Assembly (NCBI GenBank): GCA_965202845.1
Contig: OZ241856.1
Span: 1,488,001 to 1,552,000, forward strand
Origin: CBDATA01 sp965202845
GTDB taxonomy: Bacteria > Acidobacteriota > Vicinamibacteria > Marinacidobacterales > Marinacidobacteraceae
DNA length: 64,000 nt
Reading direction: 5' to 3'
Shown here: positions 27,611 to 35,954 of the stretch, one piece after another
How positions within the stretch are numbered: position 1 is the first letter of the stretch
Layout of the letters: the number at the start of each line of letters is the position of its first letter
The notes under the pieces: model-generated
Seen by the model: only the letters and a program-made list of their open reading frames with translations
What the model was told of the DNA's origin: nothing
The model's database searches: none
Made by a program: the position numbers and the translations under genes

Positions 27611-28408
27611 TTGCTCTCCGCGATCGCCGCTCGGACAGTCCTCTCCTCCGCGATTCTCGTCGCCTCGCTGGAGTACCCGGTGGACGTGGCGGTCGCCCCC
27701 GACGGCGCGATCCTGGTGGCGGACCTGGAGGCGGCGGCCGTCCTCCGCTGGAACGGCGCCGGTTTCGATGTGGTGGCGCAGGGCGAGGGCCTCCCCCGGA
27801 CGCCGCTCTTCGGCATCCGCCACATCGCCCCCGACGCCGACGGCGCGCTGGTGGCGAGCGACCCGGCCACCATGGCGCTCTACCGCATCGACGCCCGGGG
27901 CGGCATCCAGCCGATCCCGGACGACCAGCAATTCGTGACCCCGTGGGGGGTCGCCCTGCTCCCTTCGGGCGGGGTGCTCGCGGTGGACCGGGTCACCCGG
28001 CGGCTCCGTCACGTCGCGGACGACGGAATCCGCGACCTCGCGGAGATCGAGGCGGGGCGCGCCATCCTTCCGGGGGACGACGGCGAACTGTTCGTCCTCA
28101 CCGACCGGAACATCCTCCGGGTGGCTGAGGACGGCGCCGCCGAACCGCTGATCCAGTCCTCCCCCTTCGAATTTCCCCATGACCTGGCCCGGGGCGATAA
28201 CGGGACCTTCTTCGTGACCGACGGATACGCCCGCTGCATCTGGGCGGTGACTCCCGAAGGGCGGGTCTCGAAATTCGTCGACGGACCTCCGCTGGCGAGT
28301 CCCCAGGGGATCGCCAGAACCAGCGACGGCGCGCTGCTGGTCGCCGACGCCCACGCGAAGGCCATCTTCCGGGTGTCCCCGGACGGCGCGGTCGCCCCGC
28401 TCCAGTAG
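27611..28408 (+). CDS. Secreted NHL/SMP-30-like beta-propeller protein
   Basis: About 265 residues if started at the TTG at 27611, which places a signal-peptide-like segment (LLSAIAARTVLSSAILVAS) at the N-terminus; the open frame itself reaches back to 27497. The body is a chain of repeats of the type PVDVAVAPDGAILVADLE, PHDLARGDNGTFFVTDGYA and PQGIARTSDGALLVADAHA, the hallmark of six-bladed propellers of the NHL/gluconolactonase group. Ligand binding or lactone hydrolysis is possible; catalytic residues were not identified. Sixteen bp upstream of the NSS symporter. Confidence 0.65.
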   Translation: MLSAIAARTVLSSAILVASLEYPVDVAVAPDGAILVADLEAAAVLRWNGAGFDVVAQGEGLPRTPLFGIRHIAPDADGALVASDPATMALYRIDARGGIQPIPDDQQFVTPWGVALLPSGGVLAVDRVTRRLRHVADDGIRDLAEIEAGRAILPGDDGELFVLTDRNILRVAEDGAAEPLIQSSPFEFPHDLARGDNGTFFVTDGYARCIWAVTPEGRVSKFVDGPPLASPQGIARTSDGALLVADAHAKAIFRVSPDGAVAPLQ

Positions 28409-28423
28409 CAAAAGGAACACGCC

Positions 28424-29785
28424 ATGGATCAGGAACGCGGAAACTGGGGCTCGCGCCTCGGGTTCATCCTCGCCGCTACCGGCTCGGCGGTGGGTCTCGG
28501 CAACATCTGGGGATTCCCCACCCAGGCGGGAGCGGGCGGCGGCGCCGCCTTCGTGCTGGTGTACCTGATCTGCGTGGTGCTGATCTGCGCGCCGATCGTC
28601 CTCGCCGAAGTGCTCCTGGGGAGCTACGCCCAGCTGGGGCCGGCGGGGGCGGTGCGGCGCATCACCCCGAATCGGTTCTGGTGGACGCTCGGCGCCCTCG
28701 CAGTCTCCGCCGGCGTCTTCATCCTCTCCTTCTACTCGGTCATCGCCGGCTGGACGCTGCGCTACCTGTGGCTCGCCGTCAGCGGCGGGCTGGTCGCCGA
28801 CGCCGAGGGATCGGCGGAACTCTTCGGCGCCATCGCCCGCGACGGCTGGACCAGCGTCGCCTTCACCGCAGTGTTCCTGCTCGTCACCGCCTGGTGCGTG
28901 AACCACGGCATCCGGAAGGGCATCGAAGCGGCGGCGAAGGCCATGATGCCGGTGCTGCTGAGTCTGCTGGTCATCCTCGCCGTCCGGGCGGTGACCCTCC
29001 CCGGCGCGGCGGAGGGCCTCGCGTACTACCTGAGCCCCGACCTCTCCAAATTGCGCGATCCGTCGATCCTGGGGGCGGCGCTCGGCCAGGCGTTCTTCTC
29101 GCTGAGCCTCGGCATGGGCGCGCTCATCACCTACGGGAGCTACCTCCACCGGAGCAGCCCGATCAAGTCGGCGGCGCTCACCATCGTCGGCATCGACACC
29201 GGCATCGCGCTGCTCGCCGGGTTCATCATCTTCCCGGCGGGGTTCTCGATCGCCGGGTTCGACCCCTCCGCCAGCGGCCCCGGCCTCATCTTCGCGGTGC
29301 TGCCCCAGCTGTTCGCCACCCTCCCCGGCGGTCTGGTGTTCGGCGCCGCCTTCTTCGTGCTGCTCGCGGTGGCCGCCTTCACCTCCACGATTTCCCTCCT
29401 GGAAGTCCCGGTTTCCCACGCCATCGACCGCTGGAACTGGACCCGCCGGAAGGCGGTCACGCGGATCGGGCTGTTCACCTTCGCCGCCTCGATCCCGTCG
29501 GCGCTCGCCTTCGGCGCCGTCGACTTCCTGACCGAGTTGCCGAGAATCGGCGTCAGTTTCTTCGACCTGATGGTGAACGTATGGAACGAGAACGCGCTGC
29601 CGATCGGCGGCGTGCTCATCTGCCTGTTCGTGGGCTGGCAGTGGGGCATCCACTCCGCCGGCCGCGAATTCGACCGCGGCGGGGAGGGCTTCCCCAGCGC
29701 GGCGCTGTGGGGCTTCCTGATCCGCTTCCTCTCTCCCGCCGCGATCCTGCTGATCGTGATCCAGCACGTACTGGGCTGGTTCTGA
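28424..29785 (+). CDS. Neurotransmitter:sodium symporter family (NSS) transporter
   Basis: 453 residues with about 11-12 helices. The N-terminal signature WGSRLGFILAATGSAVGLGN followed by IWGFP is diagnostic of NSS/LeuT-like sodium-dependent amino-acid or amine transporters (TM1 sodium and substrate site). Further TM6/TM8-like stretches (FFSLSLGMGALITYGSYL, AAFTSTISLLEVPVSH) are intact. Probably takes up a neutral amino acid. It is followed at 23 bp by another sodium-coupled transporter of a different family. Confidence 0.92.
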   Translation: MDQERGNWGSRLGFILAATGSAVGLGNIWGFPTQAGAGGGAAFVLVYLICVVLICAPIVLAEVLLGSYAQLGPAGAVRRITPNRFWWTLGALAVSAGVFILSFYSVIAGWTLRYLWLAVSGGLVADAEGSAELFGAIARDGWTSVAFTAVFLLVTAWCVNHGIRKGIEAAAKAMMPVLLSLLVILAVRAVTLPGAAEGLAYYLSPDLSKLRDPSILGAALGQAFFSLSLGMGALITYGSYLHRSSPIKSAALTIVGIDTGIALLAGFIIFPAGFSIAGFDPSASGPGLIFAVLPQLFATLPGGLVFGAAFFVLLAVAAFTSTISLLEVPVSHAIDRWNWTRRKAVTRIGLFTFAASIPSALAFGAVDFLTELPRIGVSFFDLMVNVWNENALPIGGVLICLFVGWQWGIHSAGREFDRGGEGFPSAALWGFLIRFLSPAAILLIVIQHVLGWF

Positions 29786-29808
29786 TTCCCCCCGTGAGGT
29801 CCTGATTG

Positions 29809-31188
29809 ATGTCCGAATTGTCCGATTTTTTCGCCGCAGCGTCGAACGCCATCTACCAGTGGTACGCCCTGCCGCTGCTGCTCGTCGTCTGCGGCCTCTA
29901 CCTGACGATTCGCACCGGGTTCATCCAAATCCGCGGCTTCTTCGCCGGCTTCCGGCAGGTCGTCCGCGGCATGTCCCACGACCAGCACGGCGCCGAGGGG
30001 GAGATCACGCCGTTCCAGGCGCTCTCCACCGCGCTCGCCTCGACGGTCGGCAACGGAAACATCGGCGGCGTAGCCACCGCGATCCTGGTCGGCGGCCCCG
30101 GCGCCATCTTCTGGATGTGGGTCACCGCGATCTTCGGGATGGCCACCAAGTACGCCGAGGCGGTGGCGGGCGTCAGCACCCGGGTCAAAAAGGAGAGCGG
30201 CCACTACGCCAGCGGCCCGATGTACTACATCATGGCGGCCGTTCCCTGGCCGGGGGTCGCCAGGGCGCTCGCCATCATGTTCTGCGTGTTCGGCGCCGCG
30301 ACCGCGCTGCTCGGCACCGGAAACATGGCGCAGTCCAACACCATCGTCCGCACCGCGGTGGAGGCCTTCGCCGGGTTCAACATCATCCTGAACCCGTGGA
30401 TTCCCGGCATCGTGATCACCACCCTGGTCGCCGCGGTGCTGCTGGGCGGCATCAGCCGGATCGCCTCGGTGGCGGAGAAGCTGGTGCCGACCATGCTGGT
30501 GATCTACCTGGGCATGGCGCTCACCTACCTCGTCATCAACTACACCCATCTCCCCGGCGTCTTCGTCACCATCTTCGAGCACGCCTTCACCCCGCACGCC
30601 GCGGCGGGCGGGTTCCTCGGGGTCACCGTCCGCCAGGCGATCGCCGCCGGCATCAGCCGGGGCGTCCTCTCCAACGAGGCCGGTCTCGGCAGCGCCCCCA
30701 TCGCCCACGGGATCGCCCAGGTGAAGCACCCGGCCCAGCAGGGGCTGGTGGGGGTCTTCGAGGTGTTCGTGGACACCATCGTGGTCTGCAGCATGACCGC
30801 GTTCGCCATCCTCTCCTCCGGGCTCTGGACGGCGGCCGAATACCAGGCGGCCAGCGGCGATCTCACCGCCGCCGCCTACAGCACGACCTTCCCCTTCGCC
30901 CCGGTGGTGGTCGCCATCTGCTCGCTGCTGTTCGGGTTTTCCACGATCATCGGCTGGTACTACTACGGCGAAACCTGCTGGGAGTACATGTTCGGACCCA
31001 AGGGCATCTTCCCCTACCGGATCGTCTATGTGGCGCTGCTGCTGATCGGCGGACTGGTCACCGTCGAGACGGTCTGGAACGTCGGCACCCTGCTGAATGG
31101 CTTCATGGCGTTCCCGAACCTGATCGGCCTGCTCTTCCTGGGCGGCATGGTGGCCCGGAAGACCCGCGAATACGACATCCACGGCTGA
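29809..31188 (+). CDS. Sodium:alanine/glycine symporter (AGCS family)
   Basis: 459 residues from the ATG at 29809, chosen over an upstream TTG at 29806 because GAGG lies nine bases before it. AGCS motifs are plain: ITPFQALSTALASTVGNGNI, TKYAEAV, YASGPMYYI and SNEAGLGSAPIAH. It imports alanine or glycine with sodium, which fits a genome region carrying a glycine cleavage system 8 kb away. Its TGA shares one base with the ATG of the next gene (TGATG), so the two are coupled. Confidence 0.93.
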   Translation: MSELSDFFAAASNAIYQWYALPLLLVVCGLYLTIRTGFIQIRGFFAGFRQVVRGMSHDQHGAEGEITPFQALSTALASTVGNGNIGGVATAILVGGPGAIFWMWVTAIFGMATKYAEAVAGVSTRVKKESGHYASGPMYYIMAAVPWPGVARALAIMFCVFGAATALLGTGNMAQSNTIVRTAVEAFAGFNIILNPWIPGIVITTLVAAVLLGGISRIASVAEKLVPTMLVIYLGMALTYLVINYTHLPGVFVTIFEHAFTPHAAAGGFLGVTVRQAIAAGISRGVLSNEAGLGSAPIAHGIAQVKHPAQQGLVGVFEVFVDTIVVCSMTAFAILSSGLWTAAEYQAASGDLTAAAYSTTFPFAPVVVAICSLLFGFSTIIGWYYYGETCWEYMFGPKGIFPYRIVYVALLLIGGLVTVETVWNVGTLLNGFMAFPNLIGLLFLGGMVARKTREYDIHG

Positions 31189-33752
31189 TGCTCCCCGCGC
31201 TGTTCCTGACCGCCGCCCTGCTGGCGGCGGGGCAATCGCCGCTCGCCGAAAACGTCGCCGGAAGCTACCCGGCGGCGCGTCACGGCGGGAACTACATGCA
31301 CAACTACTACTTCCCGCCGGCGCCCAGCAGCACCCCGTGGGCGCCGGCGTGGTCTCCGGACGGCGAACGCATCGCGGTGGCGATGTCGGGCTCCATCTGG
31401 AGCGTGGACCCCGAAACCGGAATCGCCGACGAACTCACCGCCGGCCCCGGCTACCACTCGCTGCCCACCTGGTCTCCGGACGGCCGGTTCCTCGTCTACA
31501 CCGACGACGACAACGGCCGGAACATCGCGCTCCGGATCCTGGATATGGAGACCGGCGAGGATCGGGCGCTGCTGGACGACGAATTCCTCCACACCGACCC
31601 GGCCTTCTCTCCGGACGGGACTCGGCTCGCCTACGTCTCCACCAAGCCGTCGGGCTACTTCAACGTCTTCGTGCGGGAGTTCCGTGACGGGGCGTTGCGC
31701 GGCCCGGAGATCGCGCTCACCCGGGATGAAACCTACGGCAGGAACCGGCTCTATTTCGGCCCCTGGGACATGCACATCACTCCGGCATGGATGCCAGATT
31801 CGCGCGAGCTGCTGCTGGTCTCGAACCACGAGGTTCCGCTCGGCTCCGGGAACGTCGTGCGGGTTCCGCTGGCCGCCCAGGGATTCGACGAGGCGGTGAC
31901 CGTCCTGAGCGAGCAGTCGCTCTACCGCACCCGCCCGGACGTCTCCATCGACGGCAAGCGTTTCGTGTATTCCTCGACCGCCGGCGCCGCCGACCAGTTC
32001 TCGAATCTCTACGTGCAGCCCACCGACGGCGGCGCTCCCTACAAGCTCACCTTCTTCCAGCACGACGCCTTCCATCCGCGCTGGTCGCCCGACGGCGAAT
32101 GGATCGCGTACATCGACAACGCCGGGGGGCTGCCCCGGCTCGCGCTGCTCGAGACTTACGGGGGCAAGCGCCGGATCGTGGAGATCACCCGGCGCAACTG
32201 GCGCCGCCCGGTGGGCGCGCTGCGCGTCCGCACCGTCGACGACGCCACCGGGGAGGAGATGGCGACGCGGATTCACCTGCGCGCCAGCGACGGCCGGTTC
32301 TACGCGCCCCCCGACGCCTACGCCCGGATCGGCGGCGCCGGCGAACATTCCTTTCATCAGGCCGGGAGCTTCCGGATGGAGGTTCCGGTGGGCGATCTCG
32401 ACATCGAGGCGGTGCGGGGCCTCGAATACGAACCGGCGGGCGCCAGCGTGCGGGTCTCCCAGGGGGATGGCGCCGAGCTGACGCTGCGGCTGTCCCGCAT
32501 CGCCGACATGGAGGCAAAGGGCTGGATCAGCGGCTCCACCCACGTCCACATGAACTACGCCGGCAACCTCCACAACACCTTGGAGAATCTCATGTTCATG
32601 TCCGACGCCGAGGATCAGGACGTGGTGCTGGAGCAGGTCGCCAACAAGGACAACCGCATCCTCGACTACCAGCACTTCGTTCCCGGCGGCGGCGCGCATC
32701 CGCTCTCGACCGACGAGCGGCTTCTGGTCGTCGGGCAGGAATACCGGCCGCCGTTCTACGGCCACGTCTTCTTCTTCGGACTCGAGGAGCATTTGATCTC
32801 GCCGTATGTCACCGGGTACGAGGGCACCGGCATCGAGAGCCTGTATCCCTCGAACACCGACATGTTCCGCAAGGCGCGGGAGCAGGGTGCGACCGTCGGC
32901 TACGTGCACGCCTTCTTCGGCGAGAACGACCCGCTGACCGCCCCCGACGGCGGCCCGGGATCGCTCGGCGGCGCCAAGGGCTACATGGTGGATGCGGCTC
33001 TTGGAACCACCGATGCGGTCGAATGGTCGGACGCCTCGCGCGCCGGATTCTTCCCCTGGTACGCCACCTTGAACAACGGCCTCCGGGTGACCGCGGTGGG
33101 CGGCGAGGACTCGATCAGCAACATGCAGCGGTCGAAGCTGGTGGGTTCGGTGCGCACCTATGTGCACACCGGCGAGCAGGGGCTCGACCTCGACGCCTTC
33201 CTCGGCGGGCTGCGCGAGGGACGCGCCTTCGTGAGCTGCGGGCCGCTGCTGGACTTCCGAGTGGACGGACGGCTGCCGGGGGACGAAATCCGGCTCCCCG
33301 ATTCCGGCGGCGACGTCGCGTGGAGCGCCTGGGTGCGGTCGTCCACCCCGCTCGAACGGGTCTGGGTGGTCGCAAACGGGGAGGATGTCGCCGACGTGGC
33401 GCTCTCCGAGGACCGGCGCGCCGCGCTCGCGACCGGAACCCTGCGGATGGACGCGAGCAGCTGGCTGCTTCTCCGCGCCGAAGGATCGCCCGAAGAGCGG
33501 CGCCCGCTCGACTGCGACTACGCCCAAGCGTTCAGCAACCCGGTGTGGGCGCTGGCGGGCGATCAACCGGTCCGCAGCGCGGCGGCCGCCGCCTACTCGA
33601 TCCGCTGGATCGACCGGCTCCGCGAGATGGCGGAGGCGTGGGAGTACTGGCGGTCGGACGCCGAGAAGGCGAGGGTCTTCGCCCAGTTCGACGAAGCCCG
33701 GGCGGTCTACGAGGGCTTTCTCGCCGAAGCCCGGGCGCTGGGCCGGGAATAA
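31188..33752 (+). CDS. Secreted TolB-like propeller fused to a CehA/McbA-type PHP metallohydrolase
   Basis: 854 residues with an N-terminal signal peptide (MLPALFLTAALLAAGQ). The first half contains PD40/WD40-like blades (APAWSPDGERIAVAMSG, LPTWSPDGRFLVYTD, DPAFSPDGTRLAYVS, HPRWSPDGEWIAYID). From about residue 445 a CehA/McbA-like PHP domain begins with SGSTHVHMNYAG, the metal-binding His pair, and continues with YVHAFFGEND and GEDSISNMQ. A C-terminal beta-domain and a helical tail follow. Family members hydrolyse carbamate or phosphoester-like substrates; the actual substrate is unknown. It is translationally coupled to the AGCS symporter, suggesting that it releases an amino acid or amine for import. 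Confidence 0.8.
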   Translation: MLPALFLTAALLAAGQSPLAENVAGSYPAARHGGNYMHNYYFPPAPSSTPWAPAWSPDGERIAVAMSGSIWSVDPETGIADELTAGPGYHSLPTWSPDGRFLVYTDDDNGRNIALRILDMETGEDRALLDDEFLHTDPAFSPDGTRLAYVSTKPSGYFNVFVREFRDGALRGPEIALTRDETYGRNRLYFGPWDMHITPAWMPDSRELLLVSNHEVPLGSGNVVRVPLAAQGFDEAVTVLSEQSLYRTRPDVSIDGKRFVYSSTAGAADQFSNLYVQPTDGGAPYKLTFFQHDAFHPRWSPDGEWIAYIDNAGGLPRLALLETYGGKRRIVEITRRNWRRPVGALRVRTVDDATGEEMATRIHLRASDGRFYAPPDAYARIGGAGEHSFHQAGSFRMEVPVGDLDIEAVRGLEYEPAGASVRVSQGDGAELTLRLSRIADMEAKGWISGSTHVHMNYAGNLHNTLENLMFMSDAEDQDVVLEQVANKDNRILDYQHFVPGGGAHPLSTDERLLVVGQEYRPPFYGHVFFFGLEEHLISPYVTGYEGTGIESLYPSNTDMFRKAREQGATVGYVHAFFGENDPLTAPDGGPGSLGGAKGYMVDAALGTTDAVEWSDASRAGFFPWYATLNNGLRVTAVGGEDSISNMQRSKLVGSVRTYVHTGEQGLDLDAFLGGLREGRAFVSCGPLLDFRVDGRLPGDEIRLPDSGGDVAWSAWVRSSTPLERVWVVANGEDVADVALSEDRRAALATGTLRMDASSWLLLRAEGSPEERRPLDCDYAQAFSNPVWALAGDQPVRSAAAAAYSIRWIDRLREMAEAWEYWRSDAEKARVFAQFDEARAVYEGFLAEARALGRE

Positions 33753-33777
33753 ATCCGCCTCGCCGTCAGGGATCGGC

Positions 33778-33828
33778 TCACCGCCCGGAACTGGGCGACG
33801 ATACGCAGACGTCCAGCAGAAACTTCAC
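33778..33828 (-). pseudogene. Stub of a DUF5615-type PIN-like toxin
   Basis: A GTG overlapping the antitoxin stop (GTGA) begins a 16-codon frame, VKFLLDVCVSSPSSGR, then TGA. The first eleven residues match the usual start of DUF5615 PIN-like toxins (MKFLLD-x-C-V-S), which normally follow DUF433 antitoxins in exactly this arrangement. The remaining 90 or so residues are absent; the sequence runs into the 3' end of the convergent hydrolase gene. The antitoxin thus appears to have lost its partner by truncation. Confidence 0.6.
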
Positions 33829-34313
33829 GATGCCTCGCGCAACGTGACGCGATCCGGAATCCCTTCCCCGTCCAGGGCGAGATACGCATGGAGGAAACAG
33901 GCTTGGATGTCTTCCGGCTCGAGAAACGGAAAGTTGCGAAGGATGGTCTCCACGCTGTCTCCCGCGGCCATTTTCCCAAGGACATGTTCCACCGCCATGC
34001 GCATGTCCCGGATGATCGGTTTGCCGCCCAGAACATCCGAGCGCGCCGTGATGCGTTTCAGAAGCTCATCCCTTTCGGTCAAGATCTTCGCCGGTTTCCC
34101 GGTCAGGACGAGATACGCATGGAGCAGGCAGGCTTGGATGTCTTCCGGCTCGAGGAACGGGAAATTGCGGAGAATGCTCTCCACGCTGTCCCCGGCGGCA
34201 AGGTATCCCAGAACGTGCTCCACCGCCATGCGCATGTCCCGGATGATCGGCTTGCCGCCGCAGACTCCGGGGCGCACCGTGATGCGCTTCAGAAGTTCTT
34301 CCCTTTCGGCCAT
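33825..34313 (-). CDS. Tandem-duplicated DUF433 antitoxin
   Basis: 162 residues made of two nearly identical DUF433 units of about 77 residues. Each has EELLKRIT or DELLKRIT, then GGKPIIRDMRMAVEHVLG and later NFPFLEPEDIQAC. DUF433 proteins have a winged helix-like fold and act as antitoxins of VapC45-like or DUF5615 PIN toxins. The usual protein has one unit; here an in-frame duplication has fused two, and nucleotide similarity between them is still high, so it is recent. A 4-bp overlap joins it to the toxin stub downstream. Base composition is lower in GC than the neighbours. Confidence 0.8.
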   Translation of the reverse strand: MAEREELLKRITVRPGVCGGKPIIRDMRMAVEHVLGYLAAGDSVESILRNFPFLEPEDIQACLLHAYLVLTGKPAKILTERDELLKRITARSDVLGGKPIIRDMRMAVEHVLGKMAAGDSVETILRNFPFLEPEDIQACFLHAYLALDGEGIPDRVTLREAS

Positions 34314-34354
34314 GGTCCCTCCCTCACCGAACGGCATTCGATTCGCGGCGGATG

Positions 34355-35935
34355 CTACCGGTCCGGCGCCGGCAGCGGGCGGTCGCGGTCGTGGTCCACG
34401 ACGCAGAAGAAGCCGAACGGTTCGGCGGTCTCGTTCCGCAGCTGGTGGGATTCCAGCGGACGGACGCAGGCGACGTCGAGACGGCGGAGCGGCAGCCGCC
34501 GGCCGTCGAGCGCCAGAACCCCCTCGCCCCGGGCGCCGATCACGATGTGGGTGTGGACGTGCCGTTCGAGGCTGGTGTGGCCGCCCGGCGCCACCTCGAA
34601 GTACCGCAGGTCGCAGCGGGTGCGCTCGCCGAATTTGCCGACCAGCTCCACCCGGCGGACTCCCTGGAAACCGCCGTCTAGGGCATCCTTGTAAGGCGAG
34701 CTGGCGCGTCCCTCCCAGTTCCACTCACGGAAGGTCAGCCGGCGCGGTTCCGGGGTATCCGTTTCCGCTGTTCGCTCCGGCGGGATCGCGACTTCGGCGA
34801 AGTCCTCCCGCAGCCGGTCGAGCAGGGCGCGGGTCGCGTCCTCGACGCCTTCGGGATGCGCGAGAAGCGAGCCGCCGATGAGCAGCGCCGAGTCGGCGCC
34901 GTAGCGCCCGGCGACGTCCGCGACTTCGCCGAACGCCATACCGCCGGCGGGGGCCGGCCATGCCGGGAGCAGGCCGCCGAGCGGTTCGCGGAGTCGGCGG
35001 GTGATTGATTCGCAGGCGGACGCCGGGTAGCCGAAGCGCCCGCCGGCGTCCGGGAACACCGAGATGTCGGCGCCGGCGAGCCGGAAGAGGGTGCCGAGCA
35101 GGACGCCGTGGTCGATGCCCTGGCCGTCGCCGTGGGTCAGGGCGCCGGTCAGCGAGGGGTGCGCCATGAAGATCAGCGGCCAAGTCGCGGCGAGGCGGCG
35201 GACGGCGTCGAGGCCGATCAGCATCGGGCAGACCAGCGCGCCGGGGATTCCCGACTCAGCGACGAACTCCACCCGCCGCTCCAGCTCTTCCACCGGCCCC
35301 CCGATGTGGGGAAGGTAGAGGCAGGCGTCGCCGGTCTCCTGGTTCGCCCGGTCCACCGCTTCCGAAGAGATGCGCACCCGCTCCCGGAAGGTCTCGAAGG
35401 AGTCCACCAGGTTCTGGTCGTCCTTCACCAGGTCGCCGCCGCCTCGAGCGAAGGCGTAGCCGATCCGGGCCAGGTCTTCGTGGCTGGCGCCGCGCGGTTT
35501 CAGCGCGGTGGCGAGCAGCGGCCGACCCAGCACGCCGCGCCGCCGCCGGACTCCGGCGATCCCGTGTCCGGGACCCCGGAGCGCACCCAAGAGCGTGGCG
35601 GGAGGCCGAAGGTCCACGAGCCGCGCGCCGGGGTACATCGAGGCGTTGCCGAAGGCGACGCTCTGGAGCGAAAAGAGATCGCCCGCCAGTTCGGGGGCGT
35701 AGCTAACGGTGGCGAGGCAAACGGCGCCGCCGTCCCCGTCCCCGCTTTCCACTTCCTCCACCCGCTCCACCACCCCGACGACGCGCTCCCGGATGTCCGG
35801 CGGGATGATGGCGTCCGGGATTTCGACCGTCTGCTCGATCGCGAGGGCGCGGGCGAGGTCCTCAGCCTCGGCGAGGGGGCGTTCCAGCCGGTAGACCGCC
35901 CGCACACGGTCCGCAGGGCCCGTCGGAGCGCTCAT
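34355..35935 (-). CDS. RuBisCO-like protein fused to a C-terminal cupin domain
   Basis: 526 residues. Residues about 10-385 form a RuBisCO large-subunit-like chain: GRPLLATALKPRG (K146, equivalent to the first active-site Lys), GGGDLVKDDQNL (K171, the carbamylated-Lys position, then D172-D173, with Gln174 replacing the metal-ligand Glu) and FMAHPSLTGAL (H259). The loop-6 Lys motif is replaced by FPDAGGRFGYP, so it is a form IV, non-carboxylating protein. Residues about 400-526 form a cupin with a His-rich metal site (GGHTSLERHVHTH). In Rhodospirillum rubrum separate RLP and cupin proteins act in sequence on methylthioribulose-1-phosphate; this fusion suggests the same or a similar two-step reaction. 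Substrate unproven. Confidence 0.82.
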   Translation of the reverse strand: MSAPTGPADRVRAVYRLERPLAEAEDLARALAIEQTVEIPDAIIPPDIRERVVGVVERVEEVESGDGDGGAVCLATVSYAPELAGDLFSLQSVAFGNASMYPGARLVDLRPPATLLGALRGPGHGIAGVRRRRGVLGRPLLATALKPRGASHEDLARIGYAFARGGGDLVKDDQNLVDSFETFRERVRISSEAVDRANQETGDACLYLPHIGGPVEELERRVEFVAESGIPGALVCPMLIGLDAVRRLAATWPLIFMAHPSLTGALTHGDGQGIDHGVLLGTLFRLAGADISVFPDAGGRFGYPASACESITRRLREPLGGLLPAWPAPAGGMAFGEVADVAGRYGADSALLIGGSLLAHPEGVEDATRALLDRLREDFAEVAIPPERTAETDTPEPRRLTFREWNWEGRASSPYKDALDGGFQGVRRVELVGKFGERTRCDLRYFEVAPGGHTSLERHVHTHIVIGARGEGVLALDGRRLPLRRLDVACVRPLESHQLRNETAEPFGFFCVVDHDRDRPLPAPDR

Positions 35936-35954
35936 CCGGGAGCGTCCGGTTTCC

